Of a DNA stretch of 64,000 nt, positions 32,438-45,330 are shown piece by piece (position 1 is the first letter of the stretch; each line of letters begins with the position of its first letter). The translations under genes and the position numbers were made by a program. Location of the stretch: contig NC_134839.1 in NCBI RefSeq assembly GCF_965363235.1, forward strand, positions 92,089,743-92,153,742, written 5' to 3'. This stretch comes from Mytilus galloprovincialis. Taxonomy: Eukaryota; Mollusca; Bivalvia; Mytilida; Mytilidae. The notes under the pieces are model-generated. The model made no database searches and was not told the DNA's origin. It saw only the letters and a list, made by a program, of their open reading frames with translations.

Positions 32438-35400
32438 GTAAGTAAATGTACCTATCTTAGACAACTTAGATTTCCCTGATAGACTGGAGTACTCAAATGA
32501 ACAGACACCATTCATTGATAGTAGGCTCAATTACATAGTAAGTAAATGTACCTATCTTAGACAACTTAGATTTCCCAGATAGACTGGAGTACTCAAATGG
32601 ACAGTCACCATTCATTGATAGTAGGCTCAATTACATAGTAAGTAAATGTACCTTTCTTAGACAACTTAGATTTCCCAGATAGACTGGAGTACTCAAATGG
32701 ACAGTCACCATTCATTGATAGTAGGCTCAATTACATAGTAAGTAAATGTACCTTTCTAAGACAACTTAGATTTCCCTGATAGACTGGAGTACTCAAATGA
32801 ACAGTCACCATTCATTGATAGTAGGCTCAGTTACATAGTAAGTAAATGTACCTTTCTTAGACAACTTAGATTTCCCAGATAGACTGGAGTACTCAAATGG
32901 ACAGTCACCATTCATTGATAGTAGGCTCAATTACATAGTAAGTAAATGTACCTTTCTTAGACAACTTAGATTTCCCTGATAGACTGGAGTACTCAAATGG
33001 ACAGTCACCATTCATTGATAGTAGGCTCAATTACATACTAAGTAAATGTACCTTTCTTAGACAACTTAGATTTCCCTGATAGACTGGAGTACTCAAATGG
33101 ACAGACTCCATTCATTGATAGTAGGCTCAATTACATAGTAAGTAAATGTACCTTTCTTAGACAACTTAGATTTCCCAGATAGACTGGAGTACTCAAATGG
33201 ACAGTCACCATTCATTGATAATAGGCTCAATTACATAGTAAGTAAATGTACCTATCTTAGACAACTTAGATTTCCCAGATAGACTGGAGTACTCAAATGG
33301 ACAGACACCATTCATTGATAGTAGGCTCAATTACATAGTAAGTAAATGTACCTTTCTTAGACAACTTAGATTTCCAAGATAGACTGGAGTACTCAAATGG
33401 ACAGTCACCATTCATTGATAGTAGGCTCAATTACATAGTAAGTAAATGTACCTATCTTAGACAACTTAGATTTCCAAGATAGTCTGGAGTACTCAAATGG
33501 ACAGACACCATTCATTGATAGTAGGCTCAATTACATAGTAAGTAAATGTACCTTTCTTAGACAACTTAGATTTCCCAGATAGACTGGAGTACTCAAATGG
33601 ACAGACACCATTCATTGATAGTAGGCTCAATTACATAGTAAGTAAATGTACCTATCTTAGACAACTAAGATTTCCCTGATAGACTGGAGTACTCAAATGG
33701 ACAGTCACCATTCATTGATAGAAGGCTCAATTACATAGTAAGTAAATGTACCTTTCTTAGACAACTTAGATTTCCCAGATAGACTGGAGTACTCAAATGG
33801 ACAGACACCATTCATTGATAGTAGGCTCAATTACATAGTAAGTAAATGTACCTATCTTAGACAACTTAGATTTCCCTGATAGACTGAAGTACTCAAATGA
33901 ACAGACACCATTCATTGATAGTAGGCTCAATTACATAGTAAGTAAATGTACCTATCTTAGACAACTTAGATTTCCCAGATAGACTGGAGTACTCAAATGG
34001 ACAGACACCATTCATTGATAGTAGGCTCAATTACATAGTAAGTAAATGTACCTATCTTAGACAACTTAGATTTCCCAGATAGACTGGAGTACTTAAATGG
34101 ACAGACACCATTCATTGATAGTAGGCTCAGTTACGTAGTAAGTAAATGTACCTTTCTTAGACAACTTAGATTTCCCAGATAGACTGGAGTACTCAAATGG
34201 ACAGTCACCATTCATTGATAGTAGGCTCAATTACATAGTAAGTAAATGTACCTTTCTTAGACAACTTAGATTTCCCAGATAGACTGGAGTACTCAAATGG
34301 ACAGTCACCATTCATTGATAGTAGGCTCAATTACATAGTAAGTAAATGTACCTATCTTAGACAACTTAGATTTCCAAGATAGACTGGAGTACTCAAATGG
34401 ACAGACACCATTCATTGATAGTAGGCTCAATTACATAGTAAGTAAATGTACCTTTCTTAGACAACTTAGATTTCCCAGATAGACTGGAGTACTCAAATGG
34501 ACAGACACCATTCATTGATAGTAGGCTCAATTACATAGTAAGTAAATGTACCTATCTTAGACAACTAAGATTTCCCTGATAGACTGGAGTACTCAAATGG
34601 ACAGTCACCATTCATTGATAGAAGGCTCAATTACATAGTAAGTAAATGTACCTTTCTTAGACAACTTAGATTTCCCAGATAGACTGGAGTACTCAAATGG
34701 ACAGACACCATTCATTGATAGTAGGCTCAATTACATAGTAAGTAAATGTACCTATCTTAGACAACTTAGATTTCCCTGATAGACTGAAGTACTCAAATGA
34801 ACAGACACCATTCATTGATAGTAGGCTCAATTACATAGTAAGTAAATGTACCTATCTTAGACAACTTAGATTTCCCAGATAGACTGGAGTACTCAAATGG
34901 ACAGACACCATTCATTGATAGTAGGCTCAATTACATAGTAAGTAAATGTACCTATCTTAGACAACTTAGATTTCCCAGATAGACTGGAGTACTTAAATGG
35001 ACAGACACCATTCATTGATAGTAGGCTCAGTTACGTAGTAAGTAAATGTACCTTTCTTAGACAACTTAGATTTCCCAGATAGACTGGAGTACTCAAATGG
35101 ACAGTCACCATTCATTGATAGTAGGCTCAATTACATAGTAAGTAAATGTACCTTTCTTAGACAACTTAGATTTCCCAGATAGACTGGAGTACTCAAATGG
35201 ACAGTCACCATTCATTGATAGTAGGCTCAGTTACATAGTAAGTAAATGTACCTTTCTTAGACAACTTAGATTTCCCAGATAGACTGGAGTACTCAAATGG
35301 ACAGTCACCATTCATTGATAGTAGGCTCAATTACATAGTAAGTAAATGTACCTATCTTAGACAACTTAGATTTCCCAGATAGACTGGAGTACTCAAATGG

Positions 35401-38400
35401 ACAGTCACCATTCATTGATAGTAGGCTCAATTACATAGTAAGTAAATGTACCTATCTTAGACAAATTAGATTTCCCAGATAGACTGGAGTACTCAAATGG
35501 ACAGACACCATTCATAGATAGTAGGCTCAATTACATAGTAAGTAAATGTACCTTTCTTAGACAACTAAGATTTCCAAGATAGACTGGAGTACTCAAATGG
35601 ACAGACACCATTCATTGATAGTAGGCTCAATTACATTGTGAGTAAATGTACCTATCTTAGACAACTTAGATTTCCCTGATAGACTGGAGTACTCAAATGG
35701 ACAGTCACCATTCATTGATAGTAGGCTCAGTTACATTGTAAGTAAATGTACCTATCTTAGACAACTTAGATTTCCCAGATAGACTGGAGTACTCAAATGG
35801 ACAGTCACCATTCATTGATAGTAGGCTCAATTACGTAGTAAGTAAATGTACCTATCTTAGACAACTTAGATTTCCCTGATAGACTGGAGTACTCAAATGG
35901 ACAGACACCATTCATTGATAGTAGGCTCAATTACATAGTAAGTAAATGTACCTTTCTTAGACAACTTAGATTTCCCTGATAGACTGGAGTACTCAAATGG
36001 ACAGACACAATTCATTGATAGTAGGCTCAATTACGTAGTAAGTAAATGTACCTATCTTAGACAACTTAGATTTCCCAGATAGACTGGAGTACTCAAATGG
36101 ACAGTCACCATTCATTGATAGTAGGCTCAATTACATAGTAAGTAAATGTACCTTTCTTAGACAACTTAGATTTCCCTGATAGACTGGAGTACTCAAATGG
36201 ACAGTCACCATTCATTGATAGTAGGCTCAATTACATTGTAAGTAAATGTACCTATCTTAGACAACTTAGATTTGCCAGATAGATTGGAGTACTCAAATGA
36301 ACAGTCACCATTCATTGATAATAGGCTCAATTACATAGTAAGTAAATTTACCTATCTTAGACAACTTAGATTTCCCTGATAGACTGGAGTACTCAAATGG
36401 ACAGACACCATTCATTGATAGTAGGCTCAATTACATTGTAAGTAAATGTACCTATCTTAGACAACTTAGATTTCCCAGATAGACTGGAGTACTCAAATGG
36501 ACAGACACCATTCATTGATAGTAGGCTCAATTATGTAGTAAGTAAATGTACCTATCTTAGACAACTTAGATTTCCAAGATAGACTGGAGTACTCAAATGA
36601 ACAGTCACCATTCATTGATAGTAGGCTCAATTACATTGTAAGAAAATGTACCTTTCTTAGACAACTTAGATTTCCCAGATAGACTGGAGTACTCAAATGG
36701 ACAGTCACCATTCATTGATAGTAGGCTCAATTACATAGTAAGTAAATGTACCTATCTTAGACAACTTAGATTTCCCAGATAGACTGGAGTACTCAAATGG
36801 ACAGACACCATTCATTGATAGTAGGCTCAATTACATAGTAAGTAAATGTACCTTTCTTAGACAACTTAGATTTCCCAGATAGACTGGAGTACTCAAATGG
36901 ACAGTCACCATTCATTGATAGTAGGCTCAATTATATAGTAAGTAAATGTACCTATCTTAGACAACTTAGATTTCCCAGATAGACTGGAGTACTCAAATGA
37001 ACAGACACCATTCATTGATAGTAGGCTCAATTACATAGTAAGTAAATGTACCTTTCTTAGACAACTTAGATTTCCCAGATAGACTGGAGTACTCAAATGA
37101 ACAGACACCATTCATTGATAGTAGGCTCAATTACATAGTAAGTAAATGTACCTTTCGTAGACAACTTAGATTTCCCAGATAGACTGGAGTACTCAAATGG
37201 ACAGTCACCATTCATTGATAGTAGGCTCAATTACATAGTAAGTAAATGTACCTTTCTTAGACAACTTAGATTTCCCAGATAGACTGGAGTACTCAAATGG
37301 ACAGTCACCATTCATTGATAGTAGGCTCAATTACATAGTAAGTAAATGTACCTATCTTAGACAACTTAGATTTCCCTGATAGACTGGAGTACTCAAATGG
37401 ACAGACACCATTCATTGATAGTAGGCTCAATTACATAGTAAGTAAATGTACCTATCTTAGACAACTTAGATTTCCCAGATAGACTGGAGTACTCAAATGA
37501 ACAGACACCATTCATTGATAGTAGGCTCAATTACATAGTAAGTAAATGTACCTTTCTTACACATCTTAGATTTCCCAGATAGACTGGAGTACTCAAATGA
37601 ACAGACACCATTCATTGATAGTAGGCTCAATTACATAGTAAGTAAATGTACCTTTCTTAGACAACTTAGATTTCCCAGATAGACTGGAGTACTCAAATGG
37701 ACAGTCACCATTCATTGATAGTAGGCTCGATTACATAGTAAGTAAATGTACCTTTCTTAGACAACTTAGATTTCACAGATAGACTGGAGTACTCAAATGG
37801 ACAGTCACCATTCATTGATAGTAGGCTCAATTACATAGTAAGTAAATGTACCTATCTTAGACAACTTAGATTTCCCTGATAGACTGGAGTACTCAAATGG
37901 ACAGACACCATTCATTGATAGTAGGCTCAATTACATAGTAAGTAAATGTACCTATCTTAGACAACTTAGATTTCCCTGATAGACTGGAGTACTCAAATGG
38001 ACAGACACCATTCATTGATAGTAGGCTCAATTACATAGTAAGTAAATGTACCTTTCTTAGACAACTTAGATTTCCCAGATAGACTGGAGTACTCAAATGA
38101 ACAGACACCATTCATTGATAGTAGGCTCAATTACATAGTAAGTAAATGTACCTTTCTTAGACAACTAAGATTTCCCAGATAGACTGGAGTACTCAAATGA
38201 ACAGACACCATTCATTGATAGTAGGCTCAATTACATAGTAAGTAAATGTACCTATCTTAGACAACTTAGATTTCCCAGATAGACTGGAGTACTCAAATGA
38301 ACAGTCACCATTCATTGATAGTAGGCTCAATTACATAGTAAGTAAATGTACCTATCTTAGACAACTAAGATTTTCCAGATAGACTGGAGTACTCAAATGA

Positions 38401-41400
38401 ACAGACACCATTCATTGATAGTAGGCTCAATTACATAGTAAGTAAATGTACCTTTCTTAGACAACTTAGATTTCCCAGATAGACTGGAGTACTCTAATGA
38501 ACAGACACCATTCATTGATAGTAGGCTCAGTTACATAGTAAGTAAATGTACCTATCTTAGACAACTTAGATTTCCCAGATAGACTGGAGTACTCAAATGG
38601 ACAGACACCATTCATTGATAGTAGGCTCAATTACATAGTAAGTAAATGTACCTATCTTAGACAACTTAGATTTCCAAGATAGACTGGAGTACTCAAATGG
38701 ACAGACACCATTCATTGATAGTAGGCTCAATTACATAGTAAGTAAATGTACCTATCTTAGACAACTTACATTTCCAAGATAGACTGGAGTACTCAAATGG
38801 ACAGTCACCATTCATTGATAGTAGGCTCAATTACATAGTAAGTAAATGTACCTTTCTTAGACAACTTAGATTTGCCAGATAGACTGGAGTACTCAAATGG
38901 ACAGACACCATTCATTGATAGTAGGCTCAATTACATTGTAAGTAAATGTACCTTTCTTAGACAACTTAGATTTCCCAGATAGACTGGAGTACTCAAATGG
39001 ACAGTCACCATTCATTGATAGTAGGCTCAATTACATAGTAAGTAAATGTACCTATCTTAGACAAATTAGATTTCCCAGATAGACTGGAGTACTCAAATGG
39101 ACAGACACCATTCATAGATAGTAGGCTCAATTACATAGTAAGTAAATGTACCTTTCTTAGACAACTTAGATTTCCCAGATAGACTGGAGTACTCAAATGG
39201 ACAGACACCATTCATTGATAGTAGGCTCAATTACATAGTAAGTAAATGTACCTTTCTTAGACAACTTAGATTTCCCAGATAGACTGGAGTACTCAAATGG
39301 ACAGACACCATTCATTGATAGTAGGCTAAATTACATAGTAAGTAAATGTACCTTTCTTAGACAACTTAGATTTCCCAGATAGACTGGAGTACTCAAATGG
39401 ACAGACACCATTCATTGATAGTAGGCTCAATTACATAGTAAGTAAATGTACCTATCTTAGACAACTTAGATTTCCAAGATAGACTGGAGTACTCAAATGG
39501 ACAGTCACCATTCATTGATAGTAGGCTCAATTACATAGTAAGTAAATGTACCTTTCTTAGACAACTTAGATTTCCCAGATAGACTGGAGTACTCAAATGG
39601 ACAGACACCATTCATTGATAGTAGGCTCAATTACATAGTAAGTAAATGTACCTATCTTAGACAACTTAGATTTCCCAGATAGACTGGAGTACTCAAATGG
39701 ACAGTCACCATTCATTGATAGTAGGCTAAATTACGTAGTAAGTAAATGTACCTATCTTAGACAACTTAGATTTCCCTGATAGACTGGAGTACTCAAATGG
39801 ACAGTCACCATTCATTGATAGTAGGCTAAATTACGTAGTAAGTAAATGTACCTGTCTTAGACAACTTAGATTTGCCAGATAGACTGGAGTACTCAAATGA
39901 ACAGTCACCATTCATTGATAGTAGGCTCAATTACATAGTAAGTAAATGTACCTATCTTAGACAACTTAGATTTCCCAGATAGACTGAAGTACTCAAATGG
40001 ACAGTCACCATTCATTGATAGTAGGCTCAATTACATAGTAAGTAAATGTACCTTTCTTAGACAACTTAGATTTCCCAGATAGACTGGAGTACTCAAATGG
40101 ACAGTCACCATTCATTGATAGTAGGCTCAATTACATAGTAAGTAAATGTACCTTTCTTAGACAACTTAGATTTCCCAGATAGACTGGAGTACTCAAATGA
40201 ACAGACACCATTCATTGATAGTAGGCTCAATTACATAGTAAGTAAATGTACCTATCTTAGACAACTAAGATTTCCAAGATAGACTGGAGTACTCAAATGG
40301 ACAGACACCATTCATTGATAGTAGGCTCAGTTACATAGTAAGTAATCATACCTATCTATAAAGTCATAAAACCAAGCTCTCCCATAAAAATGTTTGAAAA
40401 TCATATTGTGACCCTCAAAACAAATAAGAAATAAAAAGTCTTTAATACTGTCCTCACATAATTGCTGATCAGCTATTTATAATAATACCTGCTTATAGTA
40501 AATCTTATCAATGAACAAATGTTTATATGATCATAAAAGAAATATATTTCTTTCTATGGGTGCCTATTATATACCTGTATACATGTTTAAACATATTTAT
40601 TCAGTTATATTGTTATACCAAATTCAGATTTTTGTTTACATCATTAATACATCAAAGTAATACAAATTGAATGGTATGTGCAATGACACTGTAAAAAGTC
40701 TTCTCGTACTTTAGAGAAAAAGATAATTAGCAGATCAATTCATGATATATTGAAAAAAAATAAATTTAAAACTAAAACTTTGTTTACATAATTCAGTTAC
40801 CAGTGAACACATGTATCATTAGACTTGCTACAATTCCCTTTCTTTTATTTCTTTCTTAATAATTTATATATGTAATGTTTACTGACAAGTGTCAGTCTAC
40901 TGATTGGCATTGCAGATGTCAGTATAATGGCATTCTCCTAGTTATAGCAGTACAATTGTTAAAGGGTCAAAATTGAAAAAAAAACATAATTAGGAAGAGA
41001 CATGTAGCAAGTCTAATGTATCATCAACATTGATATTTCATAAAAAATTAACTTATTCATATTTTCAACCAAAAAAACACAAACTGTCAGCTCCTTATTA
41101 TCACTTGTCAGTTGTAAAATGAAGTTGCTAATCAGAACCATATTGACAATTTATATTTTCTGATAACCATGATAACAAAATGACTGAAATTTTGAATTAC
41201 TGGTATCTATAGGAGACATGACATATTAAAGATTAAAACACAACTTAGCCTTTCAATTAGAGATTTGACAAATAGTATAACTATAACCAAGGCCAGTACT
41301 ATGCTTGTTCCTGACCTGGTTATTCATCTTGCTAGGTTGGGGGAACTAGCTGGTAGCTTTTATATGAATACATGTCAACGTAACACAGATTCAAAGTTCA

Positions 41401-43981
41401 ATATATAATGTTTATTAATTCAGCATTCAGTATAGTTTATCAATCACAATAATCACAATAATCACATATGTTCATGAAACATGATAAAACAGTATGTCTG
41501 ATATAAATCCAAGTCTATAACACAAGTGTAAACTACAAGTGTCAGAATACAAGTCCAATACGTGACTCTAAGGCAAGTGTCCCAAACTACATGGTCAACT
41601 ACTATATATTGTATTTTCTCATAATTCAATTTACATAACATTAATACTCATTTATCTAATTTACATAATAATGCTATTTTATCTATTTTCCCAAATATCA
41701 GGTCTTTGTGACATAACCTAAATTATCTTAAAAAGTAAGAAATCCTTTTTGTCTATAACACTTCTCTAATCCTTAATTCTCTATTGTCATTTAGCCCTCA
41801 GGGGATTACATAATAATTTGCTTTACACTTATCTAAAATTGTGAAGATTTATATTAACTATTTATCAAGTAAATTATTTCTTAAGCTAGTGCTAAATATC
41901 TTAACTAATACTGAATTATAACAAATATTCAAATTCCACATTTTAACATTCTTGCATCTAAAATATACTGGTTATATAACCATTTCTCTTATGGTTGTGG
42001 CCTGTTATCTATTTCTTGTATGAATAGATATTTCTGGTATAATCCTGCATGGTAGATGAAAGAAAATATACATTTTGCCAATATAGGAGTAAGTTTGGTT
42101 ATGTTTCTAATTAACCTGGATATTTAGTCCATTATTTCAAGGTAAAAATGGTTCCAGATGATGAAAAATTAAATCAAACTATTTTTATGAAGTTTTTCTT
42201 TCAAAGCATTGGCGTTTTCACTGCCAAAAAGGTTCAAAATTGAGATTGGGATAATTGTTTTAATCAATTATATATGTAGGAAACATAGAGCCCAGGGTTT
42301 TGACAAAGTGAATTATCAGATACATGTATATCATTTATAGTAACCAACATATTAAGAGTAGATTTCATTTGTCCATGCATGCCCTATATGCTTCTTGTCA
42401 TGAAAAACAACAGAAATTCACCTATTTTCATTGACTTCCATAAATAAGGATCTCAATTTCTGTAAAAAACACTGAATCTTCAAAGTCCAACAAAAAGACC
42501 TATTTCTTATCTAGACACTGTTCATGCTGTTTGAGCTAGGATTCATTATAATAGTGGTCATAAATCATTATTTGAAATTTTAGCTACAAATGGATCATTT
42601 TCACACCTACTCCTTTAAGTTATAAATATAAATTTACAAGAATTAGGTAAAATAAAGTACACATGTATGACTGCAGTAAGCAAATACAAGAATATAAGTT
42701 TATAAAAATAAGGTGACATACAGAACACAAATCCAGGAAAATATACACTCTACCGATAAATTTCAAGTTTAAAATATAAGGATAAAAATATTACACAGCT
42801 ATATCCAAGAACATACTAGTTGTGTACTGTTTCATAGATGGTTCTCTGCTCTGGTGCCTTTTTAACTTTTTATACAGTTTGCTTTTGCTTAATTTGTTAA
42901 AGGCCACACAATGACCTGCAGTTGTTTGCACCATTTCTTTTGGTGCTGTGTTTGATTGTTGTTTCTATCACAATGAAACCACACTTTCTGATTTCTATAT
43001 TTCACACTGTTCAGTAACACCAGTAAAAAATTCTGGGATTTTCTTTTAAAGGAAAAACAGAATATTAATACTTTTCTTATTGACCATTAATTGATAATTT
43101 GCAGGAAGGAGGTTTTTATGTAGAATGTGGTGGTCTGAATGGAGAGAAAGGATCTAACACATTTTTCTTTGAGAAAGTCAGGAAATGGAATGGTTTACTG
43201 ATTGAGGCAGATCCTACCAATTATGCAGCATTAAAATCAAAGCATAGAAAAGCTTTCTCAGTGAATGCTTGCCTAAGTCCTAGAAGTACTCCAGCAAAGG
43301 TATGCTATAGTTACTTATTGTCAGCAAAGATATTCAGTAAGATTGCATAAATAATCAGACAAAACAGAAACACAAGTAAAGGGATATTTAGTATACAAGG
43401 ATAAAAAAAGAAGATGTGGTATGATTGCCAATGAGGCATGTTTGATGGGATCTCCAGCTTAGTTTTTATCCAAAACTTCCAGAGATTTCAAAAACCAGAA
43501 ATAGTTAATACCATTAATGGCGAATGCTTTGTCACTGTCATAAATAAAATCCTTAATGATTGTAAGAGCATAAGTCAGAAGAAGCAAGTTATTCATATTC
43601 AATTATTTACTGGATATAGTTAATACTATATTTAAAAATAGTCAAATTTATAAAGATTGTTGAAAAAATTAAGGAGCCAAAACCCAGTGGGAACCTGTTT
43701 GTATTCAGCAGTAGCTTTGCATTCAGTCCTTATTGAAGCATGTTTGCCTACAATTAAATCTTTATAAGATGTTGTAGGTATTAAAGAACTTGAATTTATT
43801 ATCTCAGTTTTAAGTATTTTGTTAAAGTAATTATGCCAAACAAGACAATATGTCTGTGTGATTCTCTAAACTTATAATTACGCTGTGGCTGCTGTCTGTC
43901 TTTAAATTTCTCATTGCCCTGGAGTAAAGAAAGCTAGGATTATGTGCCACTGCCGTTGCAGAAGGGACAATAAGTTTTACC

Positions 43982-44064
<83 letters not shown>

Positions 44065-44960
44065 TCATAAGTCCCAATATTGGTTTCCATTCTTTAACTT
44101 GAGTTTGCCTCAACCAAATGTTATGAATCTTATACAATATGCATAATACTGCAAAACATAGATCAAGTACAACTTTGGGTTGTGTCACTTATACTATTCG
44201 TTAGTTATGTCCCTTTATAAGGTCATATGCAAGTGGGGCCATCATCTGTGTACCATAGACATATTCCCTATTTATTTTATTCAACATGTCTAACTTGTTC
44301 CTTGGCATATTATCATTTCAAACAGACACATTTTTTTTACTGTCATAGCTATATAGTCAGTTTTAACCTTTTGCAATTGTATGACTACCTAAAAAGCCAA
44401 AAAAAAAAAAATACCCAAATTTTTGTGATGAATCATACAATTCCTATGTTTGACATCCTCAAATAACAAGTTACTGGCTTAATTGAGGAGTCATCAGAAA
44501 AATTATAAAAAGGTGACCACAAATTATGCAGATATTTTGAAGTACTTACAGTTATCTTATTATGTTTTTTTTCCAGTTGACATTTAACAAAGCATTTAAC
44601 AGAGGAAGAATAGTACATGATAAGGATGCACAAGATTGGATTAGAAGGCAACACATAGCTTCAGATCCTGTAGAAATAGAATGTTTTCCATTTTACTCCT
44701 TCATGCTAGCACTGAATAGAACAACGATAGACTTCTTCAGTTTAGATGTAGAGGGTGATGAACTTAATGTATTAAAAACTATTCCTTTTGATAAATTAAA
44801 TATCAAAATGTTGGCAGTGGAGTACGTTCATGAAACTGGTGGCCATAACCAGTTACAGAGATACATGGAGAGTAAAGGCTACGACACATTGTTAAAAATG
44901 CAGAGAGATGATGGCGGTGTAAACGATTTAATATTCAGAAAAAAGGGGTTAAAGCATTAA
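32024..44960 (+). CDS. FkbM-type methyltransferase-domain membrane protein (whole gene, three coding exons)
   Basis: Joining 32024-32437, 43105-43299 and 44577-44960 gives 993 bases: 330 residues plus TAA, with both introns in phase 0. Residues about 7-25 (SWFVAGVGGLFFLLVMMFYA) form one membrane anchor at the N-terminus, as in type II Golgi proteins. The FkbM-type domain begins with GGFYVECGGLNGEKGSN (about 140-156), the SAM-binding start. WNGLLIEADP follows, then FFSLDVEGDE (256-265), the most typical FkbM motif. The family methylates sugars or other small substrates; many animal members are uncharacterised, so the substrate is unknown. Intron 1, over 10 kb, contains about 80 tandem copies of the exon 1 end with its splice donor. 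A candidate AATAAA lies at 45506-45511. Confidence 0.9.
32361..40358 (+). repeat. About 80-copy, 100-bp tandem array of exon end plus splice donor
   Basis: The unit is 77 bases of exon 1 (acttagatttcccagatag... to ...caattacata) plus 23 bases of intron (gtaagtaaatgtacctttcttag). The start word recurs every 100 bases from 32361 to 40261 without any shift of register, that is, 80 units. Substitutions are scattered: gacacca/gtcacca, aaatgg/aaatga, cctatc/cctttc. A block of nine units is itself duplicated. Nearly all units keep GTAAGT; the unit near 33038 has CTAAGT. The last unit's donor, at about 40338, is intact. Confidence 0.98.
40359..43104. other. Rest of FkbM-gene intron 1
   Basis: Unique-looking AT-rich sequence. 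No coding frame or repeat family is recognised. Confidence 0.5.
43105..43299 (+). CDS. FkbM-domain gene exon 2
   Basis: 65 codons, phase 0. The acceptor is atttgcag|gaagga and the donor caaag|gtatgc. It holds the first two FkbM motifs (GGFYVECGG and GLLIEADPTNY). Confidence 0.9.
43409..43437 (+). repeat. Short fragment of repeat A in intron 2
   Basis: 'gatgtggtatgattgccaat', then gaggca, matches the start of 541-760. Confidence 0.75.
43984..44062 (+). repeat. (TCTG)n microsatellite
   Basis: About 19 units with one interruption (gtgtctg near 44013). It is followed by a dispersed module (44063-44190, 'gcctcaaccaaatgttatga') that recurs at 57055-57130. Confidence 0.95.
44577..44960 (+). CDS. 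FkbM-domain gene exon 3 (C-terminal half of the domain)
   Basis: 127 codons plus TAA. The acceptor is ttttttccag|ttgaca. It contains IDFFSLDVEGDELNVLKTI and KMLAVEYVHE, the SAM-fold strands typical of FkbM. Confidence 0.92.
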   Translation: MTFNKAFNRGRIVHDKDAQDWIRRQHIASDPVEIECFPFYSFMLALNRTTIDFFSLDVEGDELNVLKTIPFDKLNIKMLAVEYVHETGGHNQLQRYMESKGYDTLLKMQRDDGGVNDLIFRKKGLKH

Positions 44961-45172
44961 TGTATAGATTGTGAAAAGCTAATATGATATTTGTAAAGAC
45001 TAGAAAATCAATGGGGTTATATTATGTGAGATGAATAAGACTTTTTATTGAAAAGAAGGAAAGGTTAAAACATAAATGTTGAGATTGTAAGGCAAGAATA
45101 AGTCTATTCATTATGATTACATTGTCTATTTAAGAGATGTCATATTTTCTTAATATTGTTAATATAATTAAA
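44961..45172. other. Downstream flank of the FkbM-domain gene
   Basis: Probable 3' untranslated sequence, nothing distinct. Confidence 0.35.
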
Positions 45173-45330
45173 TAATCTGGCCAAAAGTTATGGGTTATAA
45201 TTTTATGAGATTAATAGTTTTTAGATGATCTGGCCGAAAGTTATGGGTTATGATTATATAAGATTAATATTTTTTAGATAATCTGGCCAAAAGTTATGGA
45301 TTATAATTATATGAGATATTTCATCACTTT
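45173..45330 (+). repeat. About 60-bp tandem repeat, three units
   Basis: 'atctggccaaaagttatggg' recurs with small changes near 45176, 45228 and 45281. Confidence 0.85.

Noticed and set aside
32361..40358. CRISPR-like array
   Set aside because: The repeats are directly adjacent with no unique spacers, the setting is a eukaryotic intron, and the unit derives from exon 1.
43940..44188. Thr-Asp-Arg-Gln-rich frame
   Set aside because: It is a reading of the (TCTG)n microsatellite and its flanks.
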